NCBI RefSeq assembly: GCF_002914525.1 | Contig: NZ_LODW01000044.1 | Span: forward strand, 1-64,000 | Source: Rhizobium hidalgonense | Lineage (GTDB): Bacteria; Pseudomonadota; Alphaproteobacteria; Rhizobiales; Rhizobiaceae | Length of the DNA stretch: 64,000 nt | Direction of reading: 5' to 3' | Shown: positions 1 to 9,019 of the stretch, piece after piece | How positions within the stretch are numbered: the stretch's first letter is position 1 | How the letters are laid out: the number at the start of each line of letters is the position of its first letter | The notes under the pieces: model-generated | Told to the model about the DNA's origin: nothing | What the model saw: only the letters and a program-made list of their open reading frames with translations | The model's database searches: none | Made by a program: the position numbers and the translations under genes

Positions 1-51
1 GTCAGAGACGCCTTGCGGCAGCAAAATGAAATAATGATCGCACTCGAATAA
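1..51 (+). CDS. possible C-terminal tail of a gene cut by the left window edge
   Basis: Frame 1 is open from the first base to a TAA at 49-51, giving a 16-residue tail (ends NEIMIALE). The next gene is convergent and its terminator lies at 91-124, which would suit the end of a plus-strand gene here. Sixteen codons are too few to identify a family, and an open stretch this short can occur by chance. Confidence 0.25.
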   Translation, partial: VRDALRQQNEIMIALE

Positions 52-90
52 ACTGACTTGGTGAGGGAGAAACTTGGATGTGCTCGACCC

Positions 91-124
91 AAATAAAAAG
101 GGCGGCGCTCTCGCACCGCCCTCT
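91..124 (-). terminator. intrinsic terminator of the phytase-like gene
   Basis: The plus strand carries a GGGCGG (100-105) / CCGCCC (116-121) stem preceded by an A-rich run. Read on the minus strand this is a GC-rich hairpin followed by TTTTTATTT, the classic Rho-independent form, starting about 25 bases past the stop of the minus-strand gene at 146. Confidence 0.75.
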
Positions 125-145
125 CAATCTCACATCAACCCCGAA

Positions 146-1504
146 TTACTTCGCGTTCAAAAACTCACCAACCTCGAGCAGGCTGAACTCGTTATTATCG
201 GCCTTGTCGACCGCACGGCCGGCCGAGAAGGGCAGGTTGTTGTCGTTGCCGATGATGATGTGGGTGGCATCGACGCGGTCGACGTTTTCGATCGTCACGA
301 AGGGCATGTCGTAGACCCCGTCCTTGCTGCCGGCCTTCTTCTTGTTGTCGGGGTCCTGGATGTTCAAGAGGTCGATATAGCCGATCTTGCGGACGGCCTT
401 GCCGGCATTGGCGTCGTTGAACTCGATCTTGTAGACGCGCTTCAGATCGGCAGGCGCCTCGAAGCAATCCGGTTTCGGCTGCTTCGGGTCGGCGCAGACC
501 TTGTCCTTGGTGCCGGCGCCACTGTCGCGCTCGATGACGAGAGCGGTCGTGTCGTCGAGCGTGTTGAAGTCGCCGATCGAGACGCCCTTGTCTTCGAACG
601 GATAGAGCCAGCTGCGGCCGGTCCACTTCTTGGCGGCGACGTCGAATTCGATCACGCGGACGGCGGTGTGGCCGTCGACGTTCTCCATCTGCCCGTCATC
701 CTTGTAAAGGGCGCCTTCGAGCAGGCCGTAGAGCTTGGCGCCGTCCTTCGACATGGCGAGGCCTTCGAAGCCGCCGGAGCGCTTCAGGTTGAAGACCGGC
801 ATCTTCGCGGCCGGGTTGCCGGGAAGCTGGATCAGCGGATTGTCGGGTGAAAGCACCGGCTTGCCGTCGAGCGTCGTCGCGATGACGTCCGTCAGGTGGC
901 CTTCGCTGTCGATTTTCAGGATGTAGGGGCCGAATTCGTCGCCGAGCCAGAAGCCGTCGGCAACCGGCTGGATCGATTCGATGTCGAAGTCGGCGCCGGT
1001 GAGATAACGCGTGTCGGTGCCTTCGAGCACGATCGGGAACGGAGCGATCTTGTTCGGATCGGAAAGGAAGAGGTTCTTGACGATTTCAGCCCTGTCGCTG
1101 GCCCAGTCGAATTTCATCTGGTGCAGGAGAAGCATGGCGTCCGAAGAGTTGGCTTTCGAGCCGAAACCGTTGTCCGTCAGCGTCCAGAAGGTGCCGTCGG
1201 CCATCGTTTTGATGCCGGAAAAGCCCTGGACCGGCTGACCGTCGAAGGGAAGCTTCAGGTCGGTGACGCGGGCGCCGTCCTTGCCGGGAACGGTGCCGAG
1301 CGCTTCGGTGCGCTTGCGGTTCGGCGTCGTGAACTTGCCAGAATGCTTGAGGAATTCAGGAGCGTCGGCCGGGGCCGGAACCATGGTGTTGGCAGGCAGG
1401 ATCGCCTGGCCGGCGAGCTTGGCCGGGAACTGCTGTTGGTCTGCTGAAGCGGGACCGGCGATCAGGATGAAAAGCGATACGGAAGCAAAAAGGACGTTCT
1501 TCAT
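146..1504 (-). CDS. secreted esterase-like phytase-family protein
   Basis: A 452-residue protein with a clear Sec signal peptide (hydrophobic residues 4-20, probable cleavage after GPASA at 21). The mature part matches the phytase-like / 'esterase-like activity of phytase' family (PF13449 type), a predicted beta-propeller: recognisable blocks are LTDNGFG near 110, WLGDEFGPYILKID near 190 and GGFEGLAMS near 240. Members are periplasmic or secreted; the substrate is usually unproven, so phytate hydrolysis should not be assumed. It lies 105 bases downstream of the cyclase gene on the same strand and has its own terminator, so it may be a separate unit. Family call is good; function is inferred. 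Confidence 0.8.
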   Translation of the reverse strand: MKNVLFASVSLFILIAGPASADQQQFPAKLAGQAILPANTMVPAPADAPEFLKHSGKFTTPNRKRTEALGTVPGKDGARVTDLKLPFDGQPVQGFSGIKTMADGTFWTLTDNGFGSKANSSDAMLLLHQMKFDWASDRAEIVKNLFLSDPNKIAPFPIVLEGTDTRYLTGADFDIESIQPVADGFWLGDEFGPYILKIDSEGHLTDVIATTLDGKPVLSPDNPLIQLPGNPAAKMPVFNLKRSGGFEGLAMSKDGAKLYGLLEGALYKDDGQMENVDGHTAVRVIEFDVAAKKWTGRSWLYPFEDKGVSIGDFNTLDDTTALVIERDSGAGTKDKVCADPKQPKPDCFEAPADLKRVYKIEFNDANAGKAVRKIGYIDLLNIQDPDNKKKAGSKDGVYDMPFVTIENVDRVDATHIIIGNDNNLPFSAGRAVDKADNNEFSLLEVGEFLNAK

Positions 1505-1609
1505 AATATCCCCCTGGAACGGAAGCGAATGCCTTCCGCTTAGCAGGGGTTTAATGTCAGCGAATTGACGGTTGGGTGAAGCTTTGGTGACGCGCGGCAG
1601 AACGTTTGC

Positions 1610-2731
1610 TCAGCCGTGCAGAATGACCGCGGGTGTGTTCAGCACGGTGACGGCGCGCGAGGAAAGCGCCATGACGCCGAGCGCCTGGCCGCGCCCCCTG
1701 ACGGCATGGCTGCCGAGATCCTCGCACGATATGTCATCGGGAAACTGCATCCGCCGGGCAAGTTCGGCGGAGATCAGCACCGGCCGGTTCAGGCTGCGGC
1801 AGAGCGCCTCCAGCCGGGCGGTGGTATTCACCGTGTCCCCGAAATAGCTGATCTTGTGGTGGTCGACGCCGATTTCGGCGGTGATGATCTCGCCGCCGTG
1901 AAGGGCGGCCCGCAGCTTCGGCACCTGGCCGTAGCTTTTCCGCCAGCCGGCGGCATTGGCTTCGATATCGGCGAGGATATCGAAGATGCAGCGCACGCAG
2001 CGGGCATTCTTGACGCCGCGGGCAAGCGGCCAGGTGATGATCGCCGCATCGCCGACATAGTCGTTGATCATGCCCTTGTGGCGCCGGACCGGCTCGGCGA
2101 AGGTCGCAAACAGCGAGTTCAGCAGTTGCTGCGCGCGGAGGTCGCCGTGTTTTTCGGCAAAAGCCGTCGAATCGACGAGATCGATGAACAGGAAGACACG
2201 CTCTTCCTTGACCGGATTACGATACCGGCTGATGAGCATACTCAGAAATACCTCGCGGCCGAGCAATTCCCGCACGCGCAGGATGAAGATCATCGCCGAG
2301 CAGACGGCAAGCGCATAGAGGAAGACCTCATACGGCATGATGATGAGATCGACGAGCGACGACGGCTTCACCATGCCGATCGACCAGAGCAGCAGGCCGC
2401 CGCAGGCAAAGCCGATGCTCATCAGGATCTCGTAGATCACCAGTTCACTGATGATGAAGGCGAAGGTCGGCAGCTTCTGAATACGCCTGTACAGCCCGCG
2501 AAACAGTACCTTGCGCTCGAAGGCGATGATCGGCATGCCGATGAACAGCGCGAAGATGGCGCCGATAACGGGCGTCTGATTGGAGTAGAACATCAGATCA
2601 TAGACGACGCCGCTGGCGGCCAGAACGAGCGTGATCAAGATCCAGTTCTGCGTCGGAGATATTTCCCGCATGCGGCCCTTCGCCGATGATGTTTCTTCCA
2701 GCCATTGTTTCAGCTGGGAAAAAAGCGTCAA
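1610..2731 (-). CDS. membrane-anchored adenylate/guanylate cyclase (class III)
   Basis: A 373-residue protein. Residues about 25-150 hold four or five hydrophobic segments (for example WILITLVLAASGVVYDLMFY and IIMPYEVFLYALAVCSAMIF); the C-terminal half is a class III cyclase catalytic domain. The first metal-binding aspartate is in FLFIDLVDST and the second in NDYVGDAAI; a later block is YFGDTVNTTARLE. It should make cAMP or cGMP on the cytoplasmic side; the nucleotide cannot be told from sequence alone. The start lies 17 bases after the rnd stop, so the two are probably co-transcribed. Rhizobia carry many such cyclases, so a specific role cannot be assigned. Confidence 0.88.
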   Translation of the reverse strand: MTLFSQLKQWLEETSSAKGRMREISPTQNWILITLVLAASGVVYDLMFYSNQTPVIGAIFALFIGMPIIAFERKVLFRGLYRRIQKLPTFAFIISELVIYEILMSIGFACGGLLLWSIGMVKPSSLVDLIIMPYEVFLYALAVCSAMIFILRVRELLGREVFLSMLISRYRNPVKEERVFLFIDLVDSTAFAEKHGDLRAQQLLNSLFATFAEPVRRHKGMINDYVGDAAIITWPLARGVKNARCVRCIFDILADIEANAAGWRKSYGQVPKLRAALHGGEIITAEIGVDHHKISYFGDTVNTTARLEALCRSLNRPVLISAELARRMQFPDDISCEDLGSHAVRGRGQALGVMALSSRAVTVLNTPAVILHG

Positions 2732-2748
2732 GCGATTTTAAATCCGAC

Positions 2749-3894
2749 TCAGAGGCTGACCGTTTCGACCTTCCGGCCGACGAAGCGCAGAGCGATCTGA
2801 CCCTGGATCAGCTGCAGCGCCGGCTCGCCGAAAAGATCGCGCCGCCAGCCGTTAAGGGCGGCGACTTCGGCCTTCTCTCCCTCGGCGGCGATCCTGTCGA
2901 GATCCTCGCTGTTGGCGATCACCTTCGGCGCCACGCCGTGTTTTTCCGAAATCAGCTTCAACAGCACCTTCAGCAATTCGACGGCGGCAGCGGCCCCTTC
3001 GGGCGCCTGCGCCTGGCGCGGCACATGTGGCATATCGGCTTTCGGAAGAGCGAGCGCGGCGTTGACGGCCTCGATGACTGATGCGCCGGAGGTCGAGCGC
3101 TCCCAGCCTTTCGGAATGGTGCGCAACCGGCCAAGCGCTTCGGTATCCTTGGGCTGCTGTTGGGCGATCTCGTAGATCGCATCATCCTTCAGCACCCGCG
3201 AACGCGGCACGTTGCGCGCCCGCGCCTCGCGTTCGCGCCAGGCGGCGACATATTTCAGGATCGCGAGCTCCTGCGGCTTGCGCAGCCGCATCTTCAGCCG
3301 CTGCCAGGCATCGTCGGGATGCATGTCGTAGGTTTCGCGTGCCTCGAGAATGTCCATCTCCTCGGAGAGCCAGGAGGTGCGGCCTTCGCGATCGAGTTCC
3401 GCCTTCAGCGACAGGTAGACGTCGCGCAGATGGGTGACGTCGGCCAGCGCATATTCCAGCTGTTTGTCGGAGAGCGGCCGGCGGCTCCAGTCGGTGAAGC
3501 GCGACGACTTGTCGATATGGACGTTCTTGATGCGGCTGACCAGTTGATCATAAGAGACACTGTCGCCGAAACCGCAAACCATGGCGGCGACCTGCGTGTC
3601 GAAGATCGGATGCGGAATGAGATTGCCGCGGTTGAAGATGATTTCGATGTCCTGGCGCGCCGCGTGAAAGACCTTCAGCACCTTCGGATCGGCCATCAGC
3701 TCGAAGAAGGGGGCGAGGTCGATGCCCTTGGCCAGCGGATCGACGAGAACTTCGGTCGTCGGGCTTGCCATCTGGATCAGGCAAAGCTCCGGCCAGAAGG
3801 TCGTCTCGCGCAGGAATTCGGTATCGATGGTGATGAAGTCGGACTTGGCCAGCTCTTTGCAGGCGGCCGCCAAATCGGCGGTGGTTTCGATCAT
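2749..3894 (-). CDS. rnd: ribonuclease D
   Basis: A 381-residue 3'-5' exoribonuclease that trims tRNA and other structured RNA 3' ends. DEDD-type exonuclease residues are visible: DTEF near 22 (Exo I), VFHAARQDIEI near 95 (Exo II) and the Y-ALADVTHL block near 150 (Exo III). An HRDC domain follows at about 205-290 (PQELAILKYVAAWRERE). Length fits the family. It precedes the cyclase gene by 17 bases on the same strand and lies near aspS, an arrangement I recall from other Rhizobiales. Confidence 0.95.
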   Translation of the reverse strand: MIETTADLAAACKELAKSDFITIDTEFLRETTFWPELCLIQMASPTTEVLVDPLAKGIDLAPFFELMADPKVLKVFHAARQDIEIIFNRGNLIPHPIFDTQVAAMVCGFGDSVSYDQLVSRIKNVHIDKSSRFTDWSRRPLSDKQLEYALADVTHLRDVYLSLKAELDREGRTSWLSEEMDILEARETYDMHPDDAWQRLKMRLRKPQELAILKYVAAWREREARARNVPRSRVLKDDAIYEIAQQQPKDTEALGRLRTIPKGWERSTSGASVIEAVNAALALPKADMPHVPRQAQAPEGAAAAVELLKVLLKLISEKHGVAPKVIANSEDLDRIAAEGEKAEVAALNGWRRDLFGEPALQLIQGQIALRFVGRKVETVSL

Positions 3895-4024
3895 ATCATT
3901 TCATTCGCAAGGAAAAGGTCGGTTGAACCTTCCTTCTCCTTTCGCTTCGATATGTCAATACAACAGCATACGCTTCGAGCATTGCTGGCTAAGAATCACG
4001 TCCAAACTGTGGCAGCTGAGCGCC

Positions 4025-5416
4025 TCAGCCGACTCGGACATAGCTGGTCATTCCGGTCTTCTGGTGCTCGATGATATGGCAATGCAGCAGCCAGTCGCCG
4101 GGATTGTCGGCGACGAAGGCGAGCTGCACTTTCTCGTCCGGCTGGATGAGATAGGTATCGGACACCAGCGGCATCACCTCTCTGGTCGAGGAGGAGATCA
4201 CCGTGAAGCTCATCCCGTGCAGATGGATCGGATGCGCGTGCGGCGTGGTGTTCTCCAGATTGAAGACATAGCTCTTGCCGAGCGTCAGCTCCGCCAGCGG
4301 CGCCGTCGGATCGGGCGTATCGCCCGGCCACGGCACCTTGTTGATCGCCCAGAAACTGTAGCCGAGCGTGCCGCAGATGCTTTCGGCGGCGGTATTCTCC
4401 GCCGTGGCGCTCAGCACCAGCGGGATCTCTTCGGCGGCGGAAAGGTCGGCCCTTGCCACCGGATTTTCGACAAGCGGCCCGAGATCGCCGATCTCGCGCT
4501 TCAGCGATGACCCGGTGGCGCGCAGGCTGGCGATCGTCTTCGGCGTCGTGCCGCGGATATCTTCGAGCGTTGCGACGGCGCCCTCGCTGTCCGGCATACG
4601 CACGGCGAGATCGAGCCGCTGACCCGGTCCGATCTGCAGAAGATCAAGGGGGAAGCGCTTCGGTACCGGATTGCCGTCGATTGCAATCACGCTCGCATCG
4701 GCATCTTCCATCTTCAGCGAGAAGATCCGCGTCACGTCGGTCACCGCAATGCGCAGCCGCACCAGCCCGCCGGCGGGCGCGTCATATCGCGGCTCCTGGT
4801 GCCAGTTGGCTGTGCGCACGGTGCCGTAGGTGCCGGACTTGGCGGCGTCACGCGGCCGGAAAGGGGCGATGAACTGTCCGTCGCCGCCGAGCCGCCAGTC
4901 GCGCAGGTTCAGCACCACCTCTGCATCGAACTCCGGATCGGCCGGATCTTCGACGACGATGACGCCGGTCATGCCATGCCCCATCTGCGTCAGCGTGTTG
5001 CAATGCGGATGATACCAGAAGGTGCCGGCATCGGGCGGCGTGAAGGCATAGTCGAAGCTGTCGCCGGTATAGATGTAGGGCTGCGTCATGAAGGGCACGC
5101 CGTCCATGCGGTTGTCGATGCGAAGCCCATGCCAGTGGATCGTCGTCGGCTCGTCGAGCCCGTTTTTCAGCCGCGCTGCATAGGGTCGCCCCTTCGTCAT
5201 CCTGAGAATCGGCGGCATGCCGTCATGGCCCCAGCTCATGATCTCCCGGGTCGGTGCCGCCTCGGTCAGCATCGCCTCTGTCTTCACAGCTGTCAGCAGT
5301 TGCGGCTCGGGTGCCGCCTCGGCAAGCCCGAATTTGCCGCCAATGCCCATGCCGACACCATAGGCGCCCGCGACGGCGGATGCCTTGAGAAGGTTGCGGC
5401 GGGTGAGCAGAGGCAT
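4025..5416 (-). CDS. Tat-exported multicopper oxidase
   Basis: A 463-residue laccase/CueO-type oxidase. The N-terminus has a twin-arginine signal (TRRNLLKASAVAGA, residues 5-18). Copper ligand motifs occur in the expected order: IHWHG near 93, WYHPH near 135, HPIHLHG near 395, and the type 1/trinuclear HCHIIEHQKTGM near 445. It should act in the periplasm, coupling oxidation of Cu(I) or phenolic substrates to reduction of oxygen to water. No copper chaperone, exporter or metal regulator is adjacent, so a copper-resistance role is only an inference. It is transcribed divergently from aspS. Confidence 0.92.
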   Translation of the reverse strand: MPLLTRRNLLKASAVAGAYGVGMGIGGKFGLAEAAPEPQLLTAVKTEAMLTEAAPTREIMSWGHDGMPPILRMTKGRPYAARLKNGLDEPTTIHWHGLRIDNRMDGVPFMTQPYIYTGDSFDYAFTPPDAGTFWYHPHCNTLTQMGHGMTGVIVVEDPADPEFDAEVVLNLRDWRLGGDGQFIAPFRPRDAAKSGTYGTVRTANWHQEPRYDAPAGGLVRLRIAVTDVTRIFSLKMEDADASVIAIDGNPVPKRFPLDLLQIGPGQRLDLAVRMPDSEGAVATLEDIRGTTPKTIASLRATGSSLKREIGDLGPLVENPVARADLSAAEEIPLVLSATAENTAAESICGTLGYSFWAINKVPWPGDTPDPTAPLAELTLGKSYVFNLENTTPHAHPIHLHGMSFTVISSSTREVMPLVSDTYLIQPDEKVQLAFVADNPGDWLLHCHIIEHQKTGMTSYVRVG

Positions 5417-5670
5417 GCGGAGGCTCCGGGATGAGAATGCCGATCCTTTTAAAGTTGACAGGCATCTTCATCAATACCGGAAACGCGGCCAAACTGCCGC
5501 AGCATACGCGCCGTGGCCTCGCCACAAACGCGTGCCAATCGCGGGGGCAGGGCGCGCCAAGCCTTGACAAATCGGAGCGTCCATGCGCTTTTCCGCCCGA
5601 TTTTCTTGTCGGCGCTTGAGGGTCTTTGAACCCTTGCTGCCGTCTTAAGCCACATCCAGGATTTGAGATC
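5417..5670. promoter_or_regulatory. divergent promoter region, multicopper oxidase / aspS
   Basis: This 254-base intergenic stretch separates the oxidase (minus) from aspS (plus) and must hold both promoters. A CTTGAC at 5573-5578 matches the rhizobial -35 consensus for aspS, but no convincing -10 stands at the right spacing. No clear operator or riboswitch was seen. Confidence 0.4.
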
Positions 5671-7461
5671 ATGCATCGCTATCGCAGCCACACATGCGCC
5701 GCCCTCCGCAAGACGGATGTCGGCTCGACCGTCCGTATCTCCGGCTGGGTCCATCGCGTCCGCGACCATGGCGGCGTTCTCTTCATCGACCTTCGCGACC
5801 ATTACGGCATCACCCAGGTCGTCGCCGATCCCGACAGCCCCGCCTTCAAGACGGCGGAGACCGTGCGCGGCGAATGGGTCATCCGCATCGACGGCCTCGT
5901 CAAGGCCCGCACCGAAGACACTGTCAACAAGACCATGGCAACCGGCGAGATCGAGCTCTACGCCCAGGAGATCGAAGTGCTCTCCGCCGCCAAGGAACTG
6001 CCGCTGCCGGTCTTCGGCGAGCCGGACTACCCCGAAGACGTCCGCCTCAAGTACCGCTTCCTCGATCTTCGCCGCGAAACGCTGCATAGGAACATCGTCA
6101 AGCGCACCCAGGTCATCTCGTCGATGCGCCGCGAAATGGGCGATGTCGGCTTCACCGAATATTCCACGCCAATCCTGACGGCCTCCTCGCCGGAAGGCGC
6201 GCGCGACTTCCTCGTGCCCTCGCGCATCCATCCCGGCACCTTTTACGCCCTGCCGCAGGCGCCGCAGCAGTATAAGCAGCTGCTGATGGTCGCAGGCTTC
6301 GACCGCTACTTTCAGATCGCGCCGTGCTTCCGCGATGAAGACCCACGCGCCGACCGTCTGCCGGGCGAATTCTACCAGCTCGACCTTGAAATGAGCTTCG
6401 TGACCCAGGAAGACGTCTGGGACACGATGGGCCCGATGATGACCTCGATCTTCGAGGAATTCGCCGAAGGCAAGCCGGTGACCAAGGAATGGCCGCGCAT
6501 CCCTTACGATGAAGCGATCCGCAAGTATGGATCCGACAAGCCTGATCTTCGTAACCCGATCGTCATGGAAGCGGTGACCGAGCATTTTGCCGGCTCCGGC
6601 TTCAAGGTCTTCGCCGGCATGATCGCCTCCAACCCGAAGGTTGAGATCTGGGCGATCCCGGCAAAGACCGGCGGTTCGCGCGCCTTCTGCGACCGTATGA
6701 ACGCCTGGGCGCAGAGCCAGGGCCAGCCCGGTCTCGGCTACATCTTCTGGAAGGAAGAAGAGGGCAAAATCGCCGGCTCCGGCCCGCTTGCCAAAAACAT
6801 CGGCGAGGAGCGCACCGACGCAATCCGCACGCAGCTCGGCCTCGAGGTTGGCGACGCCTGCTTCTTCGTCGCCGGCGAGCCGTCCAAGTTCTACAAGTTC
6901 GCAGGCGAAGCCCGTAACCGCGCCGCCGACGAATTGAACCTGATCGACCGCGACCGTTTCGAACTGTGCTGGATCGTCGACTTCCCCTTCTTCGAGTACA
7001 ACGAGGAAGACAAGAAAATCGACTTCGCCCACAACCCGTTCTCGATGCCGCAGGGCGGCCTCGACGCGCTGCTGAACCAGGATCCGCTTGGCATCAAAGC
7101 CTACCAGTACGACGCTGTTTGCAACGGCTTCGAAATCGCCTCGGGTTCGATCCGCAACCAGTCGCCTGAAACCATGGTCGCCGCCTTCGAGAAGGTCGGT
7201 CTCAGCCAGCAGGATGTCGAAGACCGTTTCGGCGGCCTCTACCGCGCCTTCCAGTACGGAGCCCCGCCGCATGGCGGCGCTGCCTTCGGTATCGACCGTA
7301 TCGTCATGCTGCTGGTCGGCGCGAAGAACCTGCGTGAGATCTCGTTGTTCCCGATGAACCAGCAGGCCCAGGATCTGCTGATGGGCGCGCCGAGCCCGGC
7401 AACCCCGACGCAGCTGCGCGAACTTTCGATCCGCCCGATCCCGCCAGTCAAGAAGGACTGA
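5671..7461 (+). CDS. aspS: aspartate--tRNA ligase
   Basis: A 596-residue class II aminoacyl-tRNA synthetase that charges tRNA(Asp). The reading frame is open further upstream (5626), but the start at ATG 5671 ([10 protein letters not shown]) fits the family N-terminus and begins directly at the OB-fold anticodon-binding domain. Motif 2 is [10 protein letters not shown] near residue 218, a GAD insertion lies about 300-410, and motif 3 is GIDRIVMLL near 550. Length is normal for the bacterial type. In bacteria relying on GatCAB the enzyme is often non-discriminating (Asp/Asn); that is not shown here. A strong terminator follows at 7549. Confidence 0.97.
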   Translation: MHRYRSHTCAALRKTDVGSTVRISGWVHRVRDHGGVLFIDLRDHYGITQVVADPDSPAFKTAETVRGEWVIRIDGLVKARTEDTVNKTMATGEIELYAQEIEVLSAAKELPLPVFGEPDYPEDVRLKYRFLDLRRETLHRNIVKRTQVISSMRREMGDVGFTEYSTPILTASSPEGARDFLVPSRIHPGTFYALPQAPQQYKQLLMVAGFDRYFQIAPCFRDEDPRADRLPGEFYQLDLEMSFVTQEDVWDTMGPMMTSIFEEFAEGKPVTKEWPRIPYDEAIRKYGSDKPDLRNPIVMEAVTEHFAGSGFKVFAGMIASNPKVEIWAIPAKTGGSRAFCDRMNAWAQSQGQPGLGYIFWKEEEGKIAGSGPLAKNIGEERTDAIRTQLGLEVGDACFFVAGEPSKFYKFAGEARNRAADELNLIDRDRFELCWIVDFPFFEYNEEDKKIDFAHNPFSMPQGGLDALLNQDPLGIKAYQYDAVCNGFEIASGSIRNQSPETMVAAFEKVGLSQQDVEDRFGGLYRAFQYGAPPHGGAAFGIDRIVMLLVGAKNLREISLFPMNQQAQDLLMGAPSPATPTQLRELSIRPIPPVKKD

Positions 7462-7483
7462 CATAGGGGCTGCGCGGCCAGCC

Positions 7484-7522
7484 CCGTCCTTCGAGGCCCC
7501 TTCGGGCACCTCGGGATGAGGC
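7484..7522. repeat. short palindromic intergenic repeat
   Basis: The sequence after aspS reads CCTTCGAGGCCCCTTCGGG followed by CACCTCGGGATGAGG and forms a small stem (GAGGCCCC against GGGCACCTC). In minus-strand translation it gives the string HPEVPEGASKDG, which I recognise as a frequent product of dispersed intergenic repeats in Rhizobiales. Only one copy was noticed in the window, so copy number is from general knowledge. Confidence 0.45.
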
Positions 7523-7548
7523 TGGAGAGAGTCGCGCTCAGAAAGATG

Positions 7549-7585
7549 AAAGGCCCGGCAGTGGAACTGCCGGGCCTTTATTTTA
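7549..7585. terminator. bidirectional intrinsic terminator between aspS and the convergent hypothetical gene
   Basis: A perfect 13-bp stem (AAAGGCCCGGCAG at 7549-7561, complement at 7567-7579) with a 5-base loop is followed by ATTTTAAT. It sits between two convergent genes (aspS stop 7461, minus-strand stop 7598), so it can serve both. Confidence 0.85.
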
Positions 7586-7597
7586 ATGTCGAAACGA

Positions 7598-8785
7598 TCA
7601 GTCGTTGGCCGAAACCTTGACGCCGAGCACCTGCGGCAGCGTGTTCGGAGCGCCCATGGCAGCACCGACGATCGTCGGGAACGGTACCGGCTTTTCGGGA
7701 GCGGCCTTGACGGTCAGGCTCTTCGGGTCGTCGAGGAAGGTATTGACCGCTGCCGAAACAGCGTTCTGCAGTTCCGGGATATTGAGCTGCGCCAGCATGA
7801 TCGGCGTCATCGCCTTCAGCGAATCCGCCATCTGCTTGCCGGACATGTTCTGCTGCGAGCCGGCATAATCGAGCGCACGCTTGGTGATCGACGCATCTTC
7901 GAAACGCACCTGCGCGGCCTCGAAGGAAAGCTGCTGCATCAGGCCGAGCATGGCAAGGCCGAGCGCCTGCTGCGACTGTTCCTTGTTCGGATTGGCTTCG
8001 GATTGCTTCATCGCATCCTGCATCGATTTCATGAAGGCCATCGTGTAGCCCGAAATCTTGAAGCCGAGGTTCAGCTTGCCGACGTTGGTGAAGTCGAAGG
8101 CGAATTCCGAAATGTCGATCGTGCCGGGGGCGAGCTCCCAGGCGCCCTTCATGGTGATGTCGCCCTGGATGTGCTGCAGGGCGAGCTTCTCGATCGCATC
8201 CTTGCTCTGCGCATCCTCGGTCTTGGTGAGGTCGGCCTTCATACTTTTGAAGGCGCCGTCGAAATCGAAGCCGGATTCGTCTTCGCGCAGCGTCAGGTTC
8301 ATGTTGCTTTCGAGCAGCGAGAACACTTCCGCGCCGTCCTTGACCACTTTCAGCGGCCCAATATGGGCGCTTTCATAGAGCATCATGGTGTCGAGCGTAT
8401 CGCCGCCCGGCGTTGCCGGCACGGAAATGCCGCCGAGCGTCAGCTCCTGCGCCGTCACGGTCACGCCGTCTTGGGTCTTGTTGATGTCGGGGAAGGCCGC
8501 TTCTTCGATGTAATAGCCGCCGTCCTCGTCTTCCTCGACGCCGGAAAGGGTGATTTGGCCGATCGGCAGGCTCTCGCCGGCGGTCGGCTTGACGGTGACA
8601 TTCTTCAACGTCACGGTCGTGCCGTCGATGTCGACGCTTTCCGCGGCAATCGTCCCGCCCTGTGCGGCATAAGCGGCATTGATCTTGTTCAAGAGATCGG
8701 TGCCATCGAGAGCGAAAGCTGAGCCGGCGAGCGAGAAAAAGGCGGCGCCCGACAGCATCAGCCGCGTTGTCCGGTAAAAGTTCAT
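7598..8785 (-). CDS. exported hypothetical protein
   Basis: A 395-residue protein with a signal peptide (hydrophobic core about 9-22, cleavage likely after GSAFA at 26). The mature part is rich in short beta-strand-like stretches (SVDIDGTTVTLKNVTV, PIGQITLSGVEED) with a helical middle (about 225-330), and ends near PFPTIVGAAMGAPNTLP. I recognise it as a conserved rhizobial exported protein of unknown function, not as a named family. It is convergent with aspS and divergent from parC. A periplasmic or envelope location is the only supported inference. Confidence 0.8.
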   Translation of the reverse strand: MNFYRTTRLMLSGAAFFSLAGSAFALDGTDLLNKINAAYAAQGGTIAAESVDIDGTTVTLKNVTVKPTAGESLPIGQITLSGVEEDEDGGYYIEEAAFPDINKTQDGVTVTAQELTLGGISVPATPGGDTLDTMMLYESAHIGPLKVVKDGAEVFSLLESNMNLTLREDESGFDFDGAFKSMKADLTKTEDAQSKDAIEKLALQHIQGDITMKGAWELAPGTIDISEFAFDFTNVGKLNLGFKISGYTMAFMKSMQDAMKQSEANPNKEQSQQALGLAMLGLMQQLSFEAAQVRFEDASITKRALDYAGSQQNMSGKQMADSLKAMTPIMLAQLNIPELQNAVSAAVNTFLDDPKSLTVKAAPEKPVPFPTIVGAAMGAPNTLPQVLGVKVSAND

Positions 8786-9019
8786 GGGTGATTCCTCTGG
8801 TGGCGTGTGGCGGTTCTGAAATCTGCAGTTACGCTACTACGGATTGGGCCCGCTTTATATTTACGGACTTCTAAATTTCCGTTGAAAGGAACGGCAAACG
8901 AAGTCCGAATTGCGGCCGAACGTTTGTCTCATCCTTTGATGTCGGTGCCAAGACTTCATCCACAGCTGCAATGGCCTGGATTCCTTGCCCGCCAGCCTCT
9001 TCTGGGCTAGTCAGAAGCT
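8786..9019. promoter_or_regulatory. divergent promoter region, exported protein / parC
   Basis: A 234-base intergenic region upstream of two divergent genes. It includes a locally AT-rich stretch (TTTATATTTACGG near 8855) of the sort expected near a promoter, but no -35/-10 pair is convincing enough to place. Confidence 0.35.

Noticed and set aside
5449..7665. 738-codon minus-strand open frame opposite aspS
   Set aside because: It is the complement of a certain gene; the peptide is low-complexity Asp/Val/Gly/Ala text typical of antisense frames in GC-rich DNA.
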